A stretch of DNA of 64,000 nt from Streptomyces sp. CB09001 (lineage in GTDB: Bacteria; Actinomycetota; Actinomycetes; Streptomycetales; Streptomycetaceae), in contig NZ_CP026730.1 of assembly GCF_003369795.1 (NCBI RefSeq), positions 2,976,001-3,040,000 of the forward strand, given 5' to 3'. Below are positions 51,212 to 60,861 of this stretch, in pieces. Numbering within the stretch: position 1 is the first letter of the stretch; each line of letters starts with the position of its first letter. The position numbers and the translations under genes were made by a program. The notes beneath the pieces were generated by a model. The model was not told the DNA's origin and searched no databases. It saw only the letters and a list, made by a program, of their open reading frames with translations.

Positions 51212-52433
51212 CTAACGCGCGGCCCGCAGACCCTCCCCCAGTCTCCGCAGCCCCTCCGCGATCTCGTCCGGTGTCTGGGTGACGAAGCAGAGCCGCAGCG
51301 TGGTGCGGTCGGGCTCGCCGGCGTGGAAGGGGGCTCCGGGGACGTACGCCACGTCGTGCCGGACCACCTCGGGGAGCAGGGCGGTGGTGTCGTACCCCGA
51401 GGGCAGTCGCGCCCACAGGAACATGCCGCCCTCGGGACGGGTCCACACCGACCCGGCCGGGAGGGCGTCCGCGAGGCCCGCGAGCATGGCGTCCCGGCGC
51501 TCGCCGTAGACGGCGGCGACGCGGGCGACGTGGGCGTCCAGGTCCCGGTCGGCCAGGTAGCGGGCGGCGGCGAGCTGGTTGACGGTCGGGGTGTGCAGGT
51601 CGGCGGCCTGCTTGGCGACCGCGCAGGCCCGGCGCAGCTCGGCGGGTGCCCGCAGCCAGCCCAGGCGCAGGCCGGGCGCCATGACCTTGGAGAAGGAGCC
51701 CAGCAGCACGGTCCGGTCCCGGGCGCCGTCGTAGGAGGCGATCCACGGCACCCGCTGGCCCTCGAAGCGCAGTTCGCCGTACGGGTCGTCCTCGACGATC
51801 CACAGGCCGCACCGCCCGGCGACCTCGGCGACGGCGGCGCGGCGGGCGGGCGGCGGGCATGGTGCGGCCGGTGGGGTTGGAGAAGGTGGGAACCGTGTAG
51901 AGCAGCTTGGGGCGCTCGCGCACCACCAGCTCCTCCAGCGCACCGGGGTCGATTCCGTGCTCGTCCCCGGGCACGGCCACCACCCGGGCGCCGGCGAAGC
52001 CGAACGCCTGGAGCGCGGCCAGGTAGCAGGGGCGCTCGACGAGGACGGTGTCGCCGGGTTCGAGCAGGGCGGTGGCGAGGAGCGAGAGGGCCTGCTGCGA
52101 GCCGGTGGTGACGAGGATGTCGTCGGCGCCGGTGGCCAGCCCGCGCGCCGAGGTGCGGGCGGCGAGCGCGGCCCGCAGCGTGGGCTCGCCCTCGGTCGTG
52201 GAGTACTGCAGGGCCCGCGCGGGCGTCTCGGCGAGGACGTCCCGGTACGCGGCGGCGATGCCCTCCGCGTCGAAGAGTTCGGGGGCCGGCAGCCCGCCCG
52301 CGAAGTTGATCACCTCGGGGCGGGCGGTGACGGCGAGGATGTCCCGTACGGGCGAACCGCCGATCGACCGGGCCCGCGCGGCGAGCGGCGGCAGCGGAGC
52401 GGTGGCGACGGGCACGTTCTCGGTCACGGTCAT
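51212..52433 (-). pseudogene. PLP-dependent aminotransferase gene with a frameshift
   Basis: The first frame (52433 down) encodes VRDILAVTARPEVINFAGGL, VTTGSQQALSLLATALLEPG and TVPTFSNPTGRTMPAAR, then loses sense. The second frame (to the stop at 51212) continues with RAAVAEVAGRCGLWIVEDDP, YGELRFEG, the PLP Lys in LLGSFSKVMAPGLRLGW, and PEGGMFLWARLPSGYDT. Together they give a full MocR/LysN-type fold-type I aminotransferase. The break lies at about 51845-51865 in a GCCCGCCCGCCGCG tract, consistent with a 4-base (CCGC) duplication or a sequencing error. Confidence 0.8.
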
Positions 52434-52516
52434 GCGCGCAGCCTAAAGAAATACGTGCCGTCTACAGGTGACTTTCCGCGATCCGGACACCCGCGCGACT
52501 CGCGACCGCCGAGCCG

Positions 52517-53419
52517 TCAGCCCTTGGTGCCCAGCCCGCCGTACACGTTGATGTCCGCGTCCGTGACGTCGTTGATGTCCCGGTAGCGGACCTTCTCGAT
52601 GTCGTCCAGCTCGGCCAGGTACGACTCCTCCGGCTGCTCCGGCACCGGTGCCGCGTGGTCGGGCCGCCAGTGGTGCACCGGGACGACCCCCGGCTCGGCC
52701 AGCTCGAGACCGGTCTCGGTGAAGAACCGCTCGACGTCCTTGCGGGAGCGCAGCACGAAGGTGAAACCCCGCTCCGTGTACGTCCGCTGGACCGCGCGGA
52801 TGTTCTCCGGGTTGAGGTCCTCCGTGAGGTGGCTGAGGACGAGCCGGCTGCCGGCGGGCAGCGCGTCCATCAGCTCGCGGACGATCGGGTACGCCTCCGC
52901 GTCCTCGACGAAGTGCAGGATGGCGACGAGGCAGAGCGCCACCGGCCGGTCGAAGTCGAGGGTCTCGGCGGCCTGTTCGAGGATCCGCGCCGGGCTCTTC
53001 AGGTCCGCGTCGATGTAGTCCGTACGCCCCTCGGGACCGCTGGTGAGCAGGGCACGGGCGTGGGCCAGTACGACCGGGTCGTTGTCGACGTAGACGACCC
53101 TCGACTCGGGGGCGATGCGCTGGGCGATCTGGTGCACGTTCTCGGCCGTGGGCAGCCCGGTACCGATGTCGAGGAACTGCCGGATGCCGTCCTCGCGGGC
53201 GAGCGCGGTCACCGCGCGCCGCAGGAAGTCGCGGTTGTGCCGTACGTCGAGGTAGCCGCGCGGGTTGGCGGCTAGCCCGGCGGCAGCGGCGGCCAGGTCG
53301 GCGGGGTAGTGGTCCTTGCCGCCGAGGAAGACGTCGTAGACCCGGGCCGGGTGCGCCTTGCTGCTGTCGATCCTCCTCCGCAGCTCCGCGGGGTCCTGAC
53401 TGAGGGCGTCACCGGGCAT
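52517..53419 (-). CDS. SAM-dependent methyltransferase, DUF574 family
   Basis: A 300-residue protein typical of the large Streptomyces DUF574 (PF04672) family. IDSSKAHPARVYDVFLGGKD is the N-terminal hallmark. The SAM site is FLDIGTGLPTAENVHQIAQR and VVYVDNDPVVLAHARALL, then ALCLVAILHFVEDAEAYPIV. The substrate is unknown. Such proteins are often near NB-ARC or cvn operons. Its 3' neighbour is the damaged aminotransferase. Confidence 0.92.
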   Translation of the reverse strand: MPGDALSQDPAELRRRIDSSKAHPARVYDVFLGGKDHYPADLAAAAAGLAANPRGYLDVRHNRDFLRRAVTALAREDGIRQFLDIGTGLPTAENVHQIAQRIAPESRVVYVDNDPVVLAHARALLTSGPEGRTDYIDADLKSPARILEQAAETLDFDRPVALCLVAILHFVEDAEAYPIVRELMDALPAGSRLVLSHLTEDLNPENIRAVQRTYTERGFTFVLRSRKDVERFFTETGLELAEPGVVPVHHWRPDHAAPVPEQPEESYLAELDDIEKVRYRDINDVTDADINVYGGLGTKG

Positions 53420-53523
53420 GGGCGTCCCACCTTTCGGATGTCGCCTGAGGAAGCGAACCGGTTAGATGGTCAACAACCTATCCCCCGGCCGGACTTGCCG
53501 CTGCCCCGCCGCTGCCGCCCGCG

Positions 53524-54882
53524 TCAGCCGCCCTCGACCGGCTCCCAGTGGTCGCCGCCGAGGGGGTACGCGTAGGAGGAGTCGTCCCGGGAGGCGCTGG
53601 TGCGGAACGGCTTGCCGTGGTCGTCGACGCGCGTCATACCCTGCCGGCCGCCGCTGGACCACTCCAGCTCCAGGTACCAGCTGACGTCCTGGCCACTGGT
53701 GTGCGCGGTGGCGTGGAAGACCTCCGTGTCGGACTCCGTGACGCTGTACGGAAAGTCCCGCTGGCCCCCGATCGGTACCGCCGTCGGTGTGCCCAGGTCG
53801 AGCGAGACGTCGAAGGACGCGGTGTCCACCTGGCCGCCGCAGCCGTTGCCCATCACGTACTGGTTCCAGTCCAGCGCCGGACCGCTGCTCACCACACGGA
53901 CGTGCAGGTCCTCCAGGACCACCGTCTCCGGGCCGGTGCCCTGCACGGTGAGGACGACCTCCTGCCGGTTCGCGGAGACCGCCTTGAGGGGGGCGGCCCA
54001 GCCGACGGCGCCCTGCTGCGGCGGCGGCTCCGGCACGTTCTGAGGGCTGCGGTCGACCAGGAAGGCGTGGTCGCAGGGCACGTCCCAGAAGTACGGGGTG
54101 GTCGACACGGTGAGCGGAGGCCCGGCGGGGGGTGCCTCGCGGCTCGGCCCGTCGGTGGCCCGGCGCGATGGCGTCGAGGAGGGGGACCCGGACGGGGGCG
54201 CGGAGGCGGACGGGGAGGACGTGGAGGCGGACGTGCTCGGGGAGCCCGACCCGGTCGCGGTCGCGGACACCGACGCGGAGGTCTGCGCGACGGCCCCGGC
54301 GGGACCGTGCCGGCCATCGCCGTCCGGGCTCGACACGAGGTTGGCCACCAGCGCCACGGCGGCACTGACGGCGACGACGCCGGACGCGGCGTAGAGCGCG
54401 GCGCGCGGCACCCGACGGCGGGCCGGAACGGGTGCGCCCAGGACGGACGGCGCGTCCGGCACGGCCGGGACCTCCGGCACGGGCGGAGTCGCCGAAGCCG
54501 GTGGGGCGGACGGGGCGCTGTCCGCGACCGGACCCTCGGAGTCCTCGGCTTCCCCGGAGCCGCCCTGGGAGCCCTCGGAGCCCTGGGAGCCCTGGGAACC
54601 CTCGCCGCCCTCGCCGCCCTCGGCCTCGTCCTTCTTCACGCCGCGCAGGGCGTCCGCGCGGATCCAGCGGCGGTGGAGTTCGAGCAGTTCCTCGGGCGTC
54701 GCCCGGCACACGCGGGCGAGGCGTTCGACGGGCGCGAACTCGACCGGCACCACCTCCCCGCTGACGTACCGGTGCAGGGTCGAGCCGCTCATGTGCAGCC
54801 GCTTGCCGAGTGCCCCGTAACTCAGTCCGGACCGCTCCTTCAGCTCCCGAAGCAGTCCCGCGAAGTCGTCCCCCGCCACCGT
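53524..54882 (-). CDS. Membrane-spanning XRE-HTH protein with extracellular domain
   Basis: A 452-residue protein. A XRE HTH (DFAGLLRELKERSGLSYGAL, KRLHMSGSTLHRYVSG) is at residues 4-65. A Glu/Gly/Ser-rich linker leads to one TM (AALYAASGVVAVSAAVALVA, near 185-205). A Ser/Pro/Thr-rich stalk and an extracellular beta-rich domain (LTVSTTPYFWDVPCDHAFLV, VVLTVQGTGPETVVLEDLHV) follow. It resembles transmembrane regulators that sense at the surface. GTG 54882 has GGGAGG upstream; an ATG at 54900 is possible. Divergent from the DUF4232 lipoprotein. Confidence 0.85.
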   Translation of the reverse strand, partial: TVAGDDFAGLLRELKERSGLSYGALGKRLHMSGSTLHRYVSGEVVPVEFAPVERLARVCRATPEELLELHRRWIRADALRGVKKDEAEGGEGGEGSQGSQGSEGSQGGSGEAEDSEGPVADSAPSAPPASATPPVPEVPAVPDAPSVLGAPVPARRRVPRAALYAASGVVAVSAAVALVANLVSSPDGDGRHGPAGAVAQTSASVSATATGSGSPSTSASTSSPSASAPPSGSPSSTPSRRATDGPSREAPPAGPPLTVSTTPYFWDVPCDHAFLVDRSPQNVPEPPPQQGAVGWAAPLKAVSANRQEVVLTVQGTGPETVVLEDLHVRVVSSGPALDWNQYVMGNGCGGQVDTASFDVSLDLGTPTAVPIGGQRDFPYSVTESDTEVFHATAHTSGQDVSWYLELEWSSGGRQGMTRVDDHGKPFRTSASRDDSSYAYPLGGDHWEPVEGG

Positions 54883-55091
54883 TCCTCCCTCTCCTCGCAT
54901 CCCCGTACCGCATCCCAGAGGGACGTCGTTCCCGCAGGTCAGAGCGTTCCTGGCGTCCCATTGTCCCGCATGATCGCCCGACGCTGGCGGCTGGGACGAA
55001 CCCGGCCGCAAGCTGTGGTCATCAAAGCAGCCGCTCCCGGAGAACAGTCGACCGGCTCGCCTCAACTCCCCTCTTATGAAGGAGAACCTCC

Positions 55092-55865
55092 ATGTCCGCA
55101 CGCCGTATCACCCGTACCCGCCTGTTCGCCGCCACCACGGTCGCGCTGGCCGCGCTCTCCCTCACGGCCTGCGAGGGCGACGAACTCACGGGCTCCCCGG
55201 CACCCGACTCCACCGCCTCCGCGTCGGCGGACGGGAACAGCGTCCAGCCGGCGGGCAGCGCGAAGGGTGTCGAGGGATCGACGGGCTCGAACGGATCCAC
55301 CGGCTCCACCGGCTCGAACGGCTCGAACGGCTCGAACGGATCCACCGCCTCGAACGGCTCCGCCGGAAACGACAAGGCATCGGGCTCGGGCTCCGGCTCG
55401 GGCTCCGGCTCGGCCTCCGGCTCCAGCACCGGCGCCGACAAGGACTCCGACTCGGACGTCCCCGGCGAGTGCTCCGCCTCCGACGTGCGGATCACCGCGG
55501 CGAACGCCCCCCGCCCGATCAACCACCTGCTGCTGACCGCCACCAACACCGGCGCGAAGACGTGCGCGCTGCCGCCGTACCCGGCGGCGCGGTTCGGCGA
55601 GGCGCAGTCGGTGCCGCCGGTCGCGGAGTCCAGCAAGCCGCAGTCGCTGACGACGCTGGCCCCGGGCGAGTCGGGCTACGCGGGCGTACGGCTGTCGTCC
55701 GGTGACGGCAGCGGCGAGAACGGCTACGACGCGAAGACCCTCACCATCCCCTTCGAGGACGGCTCCATCGCCCGGGTCAAGCTGCCCTCCGGCGGCGTGT
55801 ACGTCGACACCGCTCTGACGGTCACCTACTGGCAGACCAGCGTGTCGAACGCGCTCGACTACTGA
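55092..55865 (+). CDS. DUF4232 lipoprotein with Ser/Gly repeat linker
   Basis: A 257-residue lipoprotein: signal ARRITRTRLFAATTVALAAL, lipobox LSLTAC. A long Gly/Ser/Asn repeat (about residues 55-115) precedes the DUF4232 beta-domain (CSASDVRITAANAPRPINHL, LTATNTGAKTCALPPYPAAR, DTALTVTYWQTSVSNALDY) with two conserved Cys. It is surface-anchored; function unknown. AAGGAG lies 7 bases before the ATG. Confidence 0.88.
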   Translation: MSARRITRTRLFAATTVALAALSLTACEGDELTGSPAPDSTASASADGNSVQPAGSAKGVEGSTGSNGSTGSTGSNGSNGSNGSTASNGSAGNDKASGSGSGSGSGSASGSSTGADKDSDSDVPGECSASDVRITAANAPRPINHLLLTATNTGAKTCALPPYPAARFGEAQSVPPVAESSKPQSLTTLAPGESGYAGVRLSSGDGSGENGYDAKTLTIPFEDGSIARVKLPSGGVYVDTALTVTYWQTSVSNALDY

Positions 55866-55914
55866 AGGGGCCGGCACCCCCGCACCCCCTGTATGAAGGG
55901 CCGGCACAGGTCGC

Positions 55915-56907
55915 TCAGCGCAGGGTGCGAGCGACCTCGGTTGCCCAGTACGTCAGGATGTTGCGCGCGCCCGCCCGCTTGATCCCGGTGAGGGACTCCA
56001 GGATGGCCCGGTCGCGGTCGATCCACCCCTTCTCGGCGGCGGCCTCGATCATCGAGTACTCGCCGGAGATCTGGTAGGCGGCGACGGGCACGTCCGAGGC
56101 CTCGGCGACCTTGGCGAGGATGTCGAGGTAGGGCCCGGCCGGCTTGACCATCACCATGTCGGCGCCCTCCTCCAGGTCCAGCGCCAACTCCCGCAGCGAC
56201 TCCAGCGCGTTGGCGGAGTCCTGCTGGTAGGTCTTGCGGTCCCCCTTGAGCGACGAGCCGACGGCCTCGCGGAAGGGCCCGTAGAAGGCGGAGGCGTACT
56301 TGGCGGTGTACGCGAGGATCGCGACGTCCTCCCGCCCGATCTGGTCGAGCGCGTCCCGGACGACCCCGATCTGCCCGTCCATCATCCCGCTGGGGCCCAC
56401 CACGTGGGCGCCCGCGTCGGCCTGGACCTGCGCCATCTCGGCGTACCGCTCGAGCGTGGCGTCGTTGTCGACTCGCCCCTCGGCGTCGAGCACCCCGCAG
56501 TGTCCGTGATCGGTGAACTCGTCGAGGCACAGGTCGGACATCACCAGCAGCTCGTCCCCGACCTCGGCCCGTACGTCCCGCAGGGCGACCTGCAGAATCC
56601 CGTCGGGGTCGGTGCCCGCCGTTCCGGCGGCGTCCTTCTTCCCCTCCTCCGGCACCCCGAAGAGCATGATCCCGGAGACCCCGGCCTCGACCGCCTCCGC
56701 GGCCGCCTTCTTCAGCGTGTCCCGCGTGTGCTGCACGACCCCGGGCATCGCCGCGATCGGCACCGGCTCGCCGACGCCCTCGCGGACGAACGCGGGGAGG
56801 ATGAAGTCGGCGGGGTGCAGCCGGGTCTCGGCGACCATCCGACGCATCACGGGGGTGGTCCGCAGTCGCCGGGGCCGGGTGCCGGGAAAGGATCCGTACG
56901 TCGTCAT
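55915..56907 (-). CDS. hemB: Delta-aminolevulinic acid dehydratase (porphobilinogen synthase)
   Basis: A 330-residue Hem[21 protein letters not shown] begins the barrel. The two active-site lysines are in [17 protein letters not shown] and [14 protein letters not shown]. The metal region is [20 protein letters not shown]. It condenses two ALA molecules to porphobilinogen, the substrate of HemC, encoded about 7 kb upstream in the same orientation. ATG 56907 begins [17 protein letters not shown]. Confidence 0.96.
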   Translation of the reverse strand: MTTYGSFPGTRPRRLRTTPVMRRMVAETRLHPADFILPAFVREGVGEPVPIAAMPGVVQHTRDTLKKAAAEAVEAGVSGIMLFGVPEEGKKDAAGTAGTDPDGILQVALRDVRAEVGDELLVMSDLCLDEFTDHGHCGVLDAEGRVDNDATLERYAEMAQVQADAGAHVVGPSGMMDGQIGVVRDALDQIGREDVAILAYTAKYASAFYGPFREAVGSSLKGDRKTYQQDSANALESLRELALDLEEGADMVMVKPAGPYLDILAKVAEASDVPVAAYQISGEYSMIEAAAEKGWIDRDRAILESLTGIKRAGARNILTYWATEVARTLR

Positions 56908-56917
56908 ACCACCTACG

Positions 56918-57219
56918 CTACGCCCGCCCCACCCGTGCCTTTGCCGACGGGAAGTCGGCCCGGTTCGGCCTCGGGCAAGGGTTGACCTCGCCATACGCCG
57001 CCGGAGGGACCGGCGGCCACGGCACGTCGGCCGGCAACGGAAGCAGTACCTCCTCCTCGTGGTCGAGATGCGCGTTGAGCTGTGCGGACATCTCGTCCAG
57101 CTCGCCCGGAAGCGCACTGGATCGGCGATGGCGACACCGTCCAGCGGGGCGACCAGCTCACCCTGGATGCGGGCGACCGTGCGGTGCTCGTCGGCGAGCC
57201 GGTCGAAGACGTCGGTCAG
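56918..57219 (-). pseudogene. Broken hemerythrin-like gene
   Basis: On the minus strand one frame gives [20 protein letters not shown] and DPVRFRA, and a second frame, entered near 57111, gives [35 protein letters not shown] to a stop at 56918-56920. The two frames join if one base is added (GCGAGC for GCGGAGC). The expected start codon reads CTG (57217-57219). The HxxxE metal pattern (NAHLDHEEE) is that of hemerythrin-like oxygen or iron sensors. It lies between hemB and a quinone oxidoreductase. Confidence 0.55.
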
Positions 57220-57229
57220 CCCTGCCGGC

Positions 57230-58186
57230 CTACGCGACGCGCACGACGTGCTTGCCCCGAACACCCCCGGCCGCCAGGGCCCGTTGGGCGTCGGCGACCC
57301 GGTCGAGCGGGTGGACGGTGTCGACGACGGGGACGATGTCACCGCGCTCGGCGAGCCGGGCCACCTCGGCGAGCAGCGCGCTGTCGGGATTGCCGCTGAA
57401 GGCACGGATCCGCCCCTTCCCGTGCACGACGGAACCGAGCACGGTGCCGATCGCGGCGAGCGGCCGGTCGAAGTCGACGGTGACGGCGACCATGCGCCCG
57501 CCCGGCGCCAGCAGCCGCCGCACACGCGCCTGTTCGGTGCCGACGGTGTCGAGGACGACGTCGAAGCGGCCGAGGGTGGACAGCGGAGTCCTCCGGTGGT
57601 CCAGCACGTCCTCGGCGCCCAGCCCCCGCACGAAGTCGAGGTTCCTCCCACCGGCGAGCGCGACGACACGGGCACCCAGCAGCCTGCCCACCTGCACGGC
57701 GACGCTGCCCACGCCCCCGCTCCCGCCCCGCACGAGGAGCCGCTCACCGGGCTGCAGGGCGGCCTTGTCCCGCAGCGCGGTCACCGCCGTGGCCCCGCCC
57801 GCGAGCAGCGAGACCGCCTCCTCCGGCGTGAGGTTCTCGGGGGCGGACGCGATCCGCCGCGGGCTGACGGCGACGTACTCGGCCATGCTGCCGGTACGGC
57901 GCCCCAGCAGCCCCCACACCCGCTCCCCCACCCGCACCCCGGTGACGGACCTGCCGACGTCGGCCACCTCCCCCGCGAAGTCGATGCCGCACCCCTTGGG
58001 GAAGGCCCTGCCGGTCACCAGGCGCACCTTGCCGGCCCGGTCGTGCAGGTCGCCGCCGTTGACCCCCGCGGCGTGCACCCGCACCAGCACCTCGTCGGGG
58101 CCGACGTCGGGCACCGGCCGCCGCCCGACGTAGAGCACCTCGGGAGGCCCGTAACGGTCGAAGAGCACCGCGTTCATCTCGCTCAT
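57230..58186 (-). CDS. Zinc-independent quinone oxidoreductase / MDR family dehydrogenase
   Basis: A 318-residue medium-chain reductase: [51 protein letters not shown], and the NADPH loop [19 protein letters not shown]. It lacks the Cys/His ligands of zinc alcohol dehydrogenases. It likely reduces quinones or enones. It is divergent from a TetR gene across an operator-like dyad and probably repressed by it. The adjacent hemerythrin-like gene downstream is decayed. Confidence 0.92.
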   Translation of the reverse strand: MSEMNAVLFDRYGPPEVLYVGRRPVPDVGPDEVLVRVHAAGVNGGDLHDRAGKVRLVTGRAFPKGCGIDFAGEVADVGRSVTGVRVGERVWGLLGRRTGSMAEYVAVSPRRIASAPENLTPEEAVSLLAGGATAVTALRDKAALQPGERLLVRGGSGGVGSVAVQVGRLLGARVVALAGGRNLDFVRGLGAEDVLDHRRTPLSTLGRFDVVLDTVGTEQARVRRLLAPGGRMVAVTVDFDRPLAAIGTVLGSVVHGKGRIRAFSGNPDSALLAEVARLAERGDIVPVVDTVHPLDRVADAQRALAAGGVRGKHVVRVA

Positions 58187-58262
58187 GTTTCATGATCCAT
58201 ATCGGGTTCGGGGGAGCGCGGGGGGTCGCGTACGCCCGCTGCTAGGCTCACGTTAGACCCAC

Positions 58263-58284
58263 AAGTGGACGAGGCCTTCCACTT
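58263..58284. promoter_or_regulatory. TetR-type operator dyad
   Basis: AAGTGGA (58263-58269) and TCCACTT (58278-58284) form a 7-8-7 dyad, 17 bases before the TetR start and facing the divergent oxidoreductase gene. A second, partial half-site (CCGGAAGTGAG) follows. The position suits autorepression and control of both genes. Confidence 0.6.
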
Positions 58285-58301
58285 ACCCGGAAGTGAGAAA
58301 C

Positions 58302-58988
58302 ATGCCTGATCAGACCTCTCACAAGCCCTCCGAGCACACCGCCGGCGACTCTCCGTCGGGGGCGCTGCGCGCCGATGCCCGCCGCAACCGCGAACGCGTC
58401 CTGGAGGCCGCGCGCGAGGTCTTCGCGGCCCAGGGCGTCGACGCCCCGATGAGCACGGTCGCCCGCCGGGCGGGCGTCGGCGTGGCCACCCTCTACCGCC
58501 GCTTCCCCACCCGCTCCGCGCTCGTCACCGCCGCCTTCGAGGACCAGCTCGCCGTGTGCGCGACGGCGTTCGAGGAGGCCATGGCGGACCCCAGCCCGGG
58601 CCACGGTCTGTACGCCCTGCTGGAGAAGGTGTGCGCCACCCTGGTCACCGACCGCGGCTTCGAAACCGTCTTCATGGCCGGCTTCCCCGAGGCCCTGCAC
58701 TACGACCGGGAACGCGCCTGCGCCGAGGAGCGCCTGGCCCACCTGATCCGGCGCGCCCGCGACGCCGGCCAACTGCGCGAGGACTTCTCCCCCGCCGACA
58801 TCCCCCTGCTCCTCCTGGCGGTGAGCGGCCTGGCCTCCCAGCCCCCCGAGACCGCCCTCCCCGCCGCCCACCGCCTCCTGACCTACCTCTTCCAGTCCTT
58901 CCAGGCTCACCCTCCGGCACACCCGGCCCCCCTGCCGCCCGCCCCGGCGCTGGACCTGGGCGGGCTGCGCCGGCCGGAGCGCCCGTAG
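58302..58988 (+). CDS. TetR family transcriptional repressor
   Basis: A 228-residue TetR. The HTH is RNRERVLEAAREVFAAQGVD, then APMSTVARRAGVGVATLYRR and FPTRSALV. The C-terminal ligand pocket is helical and ends in a Pro-rich tail. It probably represses the divergent quinone oxidoreductase gene and itself. ATG 58302 has GGAAG upstream; a GTG at 58293 is in frame. Confidence 0.9.
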   Translation: MPDQTSHKPSEHTAGDSPSGALRADARRNRERVLEAAREVFAAQGVDAPMSTVARRAGVGVATLYRRFPTRSALVTAAFEDQLAVCATAFEEAMADPSPGHGLYALLEKVCATLVTDRGFETVFMAGFPEALHYDRERACAEERLAHLIRRARDAGQLREDFSPADIPLLLLAVSGLASQPPETALPAAHRLLTYLFQSFQAHPPAHPAPLPPAPALDLGGLRRPERP

Positions 58989-59009
58989 CGGGTGCGCCCC
59001 GCGCCCCGG

Positions 59010-59786
59010 CTACTCGGGGAACGGACCGCGGACCGAGACCCCGCCGTCCAGCACGATCTGCTGGCCGGTGATGTAGCGCGCCTCGTCCGAGGCCAGATAG
59101 ACGGCCGCGGCGGCCATCTCCTCCGACGTGCCGTAGCGGCCCGCCGGGATCTCCGGAACCCATGCGGCGGAGGGGCCGGCGTTGACGGCGGTACTGATCG
59201 CCCCGCCCGCGACGACGTTCATCCGGATGCCGTCGGCCGCGTACTCGGCCGCGACGGTCCGCGCCAGGCTGTGCAGGCCGGCCTTGGCCGCGCCGTAACC
59301 GGCCTGCATCGGCGCGGCCATGAAGCCGGTGACCGAGCCGATGCCGACGATGCTCCCGCCGGTGCCCTGTTCAAGGAACAGCCGGAGCACGCGTCGCACG
59401 GCACGAGCCACGTAGCGCAGGTTCAGTTCGTAGACGGTGTCCCAGTCGGCGTCGGCCATCTCGTGCAGTTTGACCGCGGGTACGAACGCCACCTGCCCGC
59501 CGACCACCGTGACCAGGACGTCGAGACCGCCGAGCCGTTCGGCCGCGCCGACGATCACGTCTTCGAGCTGCTCGCGGGAACGGACGTCGCCGCTCAGCGC
59601 ATGGGCGACGTGTCCGGCCGCCAGCAACTCGTCCGCCGCCTCGGTCGCCCGGGCGGCGTCCACGTCGGCCACCGCCACTGCCGCCCCTGCGGCCGCACAG
59701 GAACGGACGATGCTCCGGCCGATCCCCGCCCCGCCACCGCCGATCACCAGAGTCCGCTTGCCTTCGAGCCTGCCCAACCCGGTCAT
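59010..59786 (-). CDS. SDR family oxidoreductase
   Basis: A 258-residue SDR. The cofactor loop is LVIGGGGAGIGRSIVRSCA, then AVADVDAARATEAADELL. The active site is IVGIGSVTGFMAAPMQAGYG with Ser and the Tyr-Lys pair in YGAAKAGLHSL, and GGAISTAVNAGP follows. It reduces or oxidises an unknown alcohol/ketone. It is 48 bases downstream of the MBL-fold gene in the same direction and may share its mRNA. Confidence 0.9.
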   Translation of the reverse strand: MTGLGRLEGKRTLVIGGGGAGIGRSIVRSCAAAGAAVAVADVDAARATEAADELLAAGHVAHALSGDVRSREQLEDVIVGAAERLGGLDVLVTVVGGQVAFVPAVKLHEMADADWDTVYELNLRYVARAVRRVLRLFLEQGTGGSIVGIGSVTGFMAAPMQAGYGAAKAGLHSLARTVAAEYAADGIRMNVVAGGAISTAVNAGPSAAWVPEIPAGRYGTSEEMAAAAVYLASDEARYITGQQIVLDGGVSVRGPFPE

Positions 59787-59834
59787 GCACCCTCCACCGT
59801 CGTCAAGTCACCCAAGGCTAAGCGGGGTGGGGGG

Positions 59835-60764
59835 TCAGTAGCGGGGGAAAGGCGCCCACTGCTTGATCGCGAAGCCGGTGCCCGAGTTCTCGATCTCCAG
59901 GGCGGTGTGCCCGCTGAAGTGGGCGGGGAACATGAGGGCCTTGTTGTCGGCGGCCCAGCCGAGCAGCCGGAGACGGGTGGCCCGGGACTGGGCCGGGTCC
60001 AGGTCGAAGCAGCTGTTGTGGTCGGGGTGGGCGATCTGCAGGGGCGTGTGGAGGATGTCGCCCGCGAACAGCGCCCGGTCGCCGCGGGAGTCGAGAGTGA
60101 TCACGGCGGCGCCGGGGGTGTGGCCGGGAGCGGCCTCCAGACGCAGGTTGGCGTCGATCTCCCGGCTCGTCTCCCACAGTTGGGCCTGGCCCGAGGCCAG
60201 GACGGGGGCGATGCTGTCCTCGAACGCGTTTTCGTTGACACCGCCGGTGATGTCCGGGTTGTTGGCGGGGTTCCAGTATTCGACGTCGATCTTCGGCATG
60301 AGGTAGGTGGCGTTGGGGAAGGTGGGTGCCCAGACGCCGTCGACGAGTCGGGTGTTCCAGCCGATGTGGTCACTGTGCAGGTGGGTGTTGACCACCAGGT
60401 CGACGTCCTCGGGCCGCACACCGGCACGGGCGAGGTTTCCGAGGTAGTCCAGCGTGAGGTGGTCCCAGCCTTCGACGGCCGGCCGGGTCTTGTCGTTGCC
60501 GACGCCGGTGTCGATCAGGATCGTCCGGCCGCCGCTGCGCAGTACCCAGGTCTGCATGGCGGTGTGGACCATGACACCGTCGGCTCCCAGGTGGTCGGGC
60601 ACGAGGTTCTCGCGGTGGTCCTGCCACGCCTGCTCGGGCATGTCGGGAAAGAACTGGTCCGCGGGCATGATCGGCCCGTGCATCTCCTCGACCCGGCTGA
60701 CGGTGACCTCGCCCAGGGTGATCTCGTGGGTGGTGTCGTGGGTGGTCTCGTACATGTCCTGCAT
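59835..60764 (-). CDS. MBL-fold metallohydrolase
   Basis: A 309-residue metallo-beta-lactamase-fold enzyme: ILIDTGVGNDKTRP, metal motif VVNTHLHSDHIGWNTRLVDG, RLEAAPGHTPGAAVITLDSR with a third His, and LFAGDILHTPLQIAHPDHNS. The pattern is near lactonase/glyoxalase II-like members. ATG 60764 has AAGGAG 6 bases upstream; in-frame ATGs upstream (60794) have no such site. It is followed by an SDR and preceded by a XRE regulator in the same direction. Confidence 0.9.
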   Translation of the reverse strand: MQDMYETTHDTTHEITLGEVTVSRVEEMHGPIMPADQFFPDMPEQAWQDHRENLVPDHLGADGVMVHTAMQTWVLRSGGRTILIDTGVGNDKTRPAVEGWDHLTLDYLGNLARAGVRPEDVDLVVNTHLHSDHIGWNTRLVDGVWAPTFPNATYLMPKIDVEYWNPANNPDITGGVNENAFEDSIAPVLASGQAQLWETSREIDANLRLEAAPGHTPGAAVITLDSRGDRALFAGDILHTPLQIAHPDHNSCFDLDPAQSRATRLRLLGWAADNKALMFPAHFSGHTALEIENSGTGFAIKQWAPFPRY

Positions 60765-60861
60765 GTGCTTCTCCTTCGGTGCGGATGCAGCCATCGGCGT
60801 GCCGCCGGGCAACATGTGACGTATGACGTTCGACGTGCGACGTGGTTGCGTCCCGCGCGGG

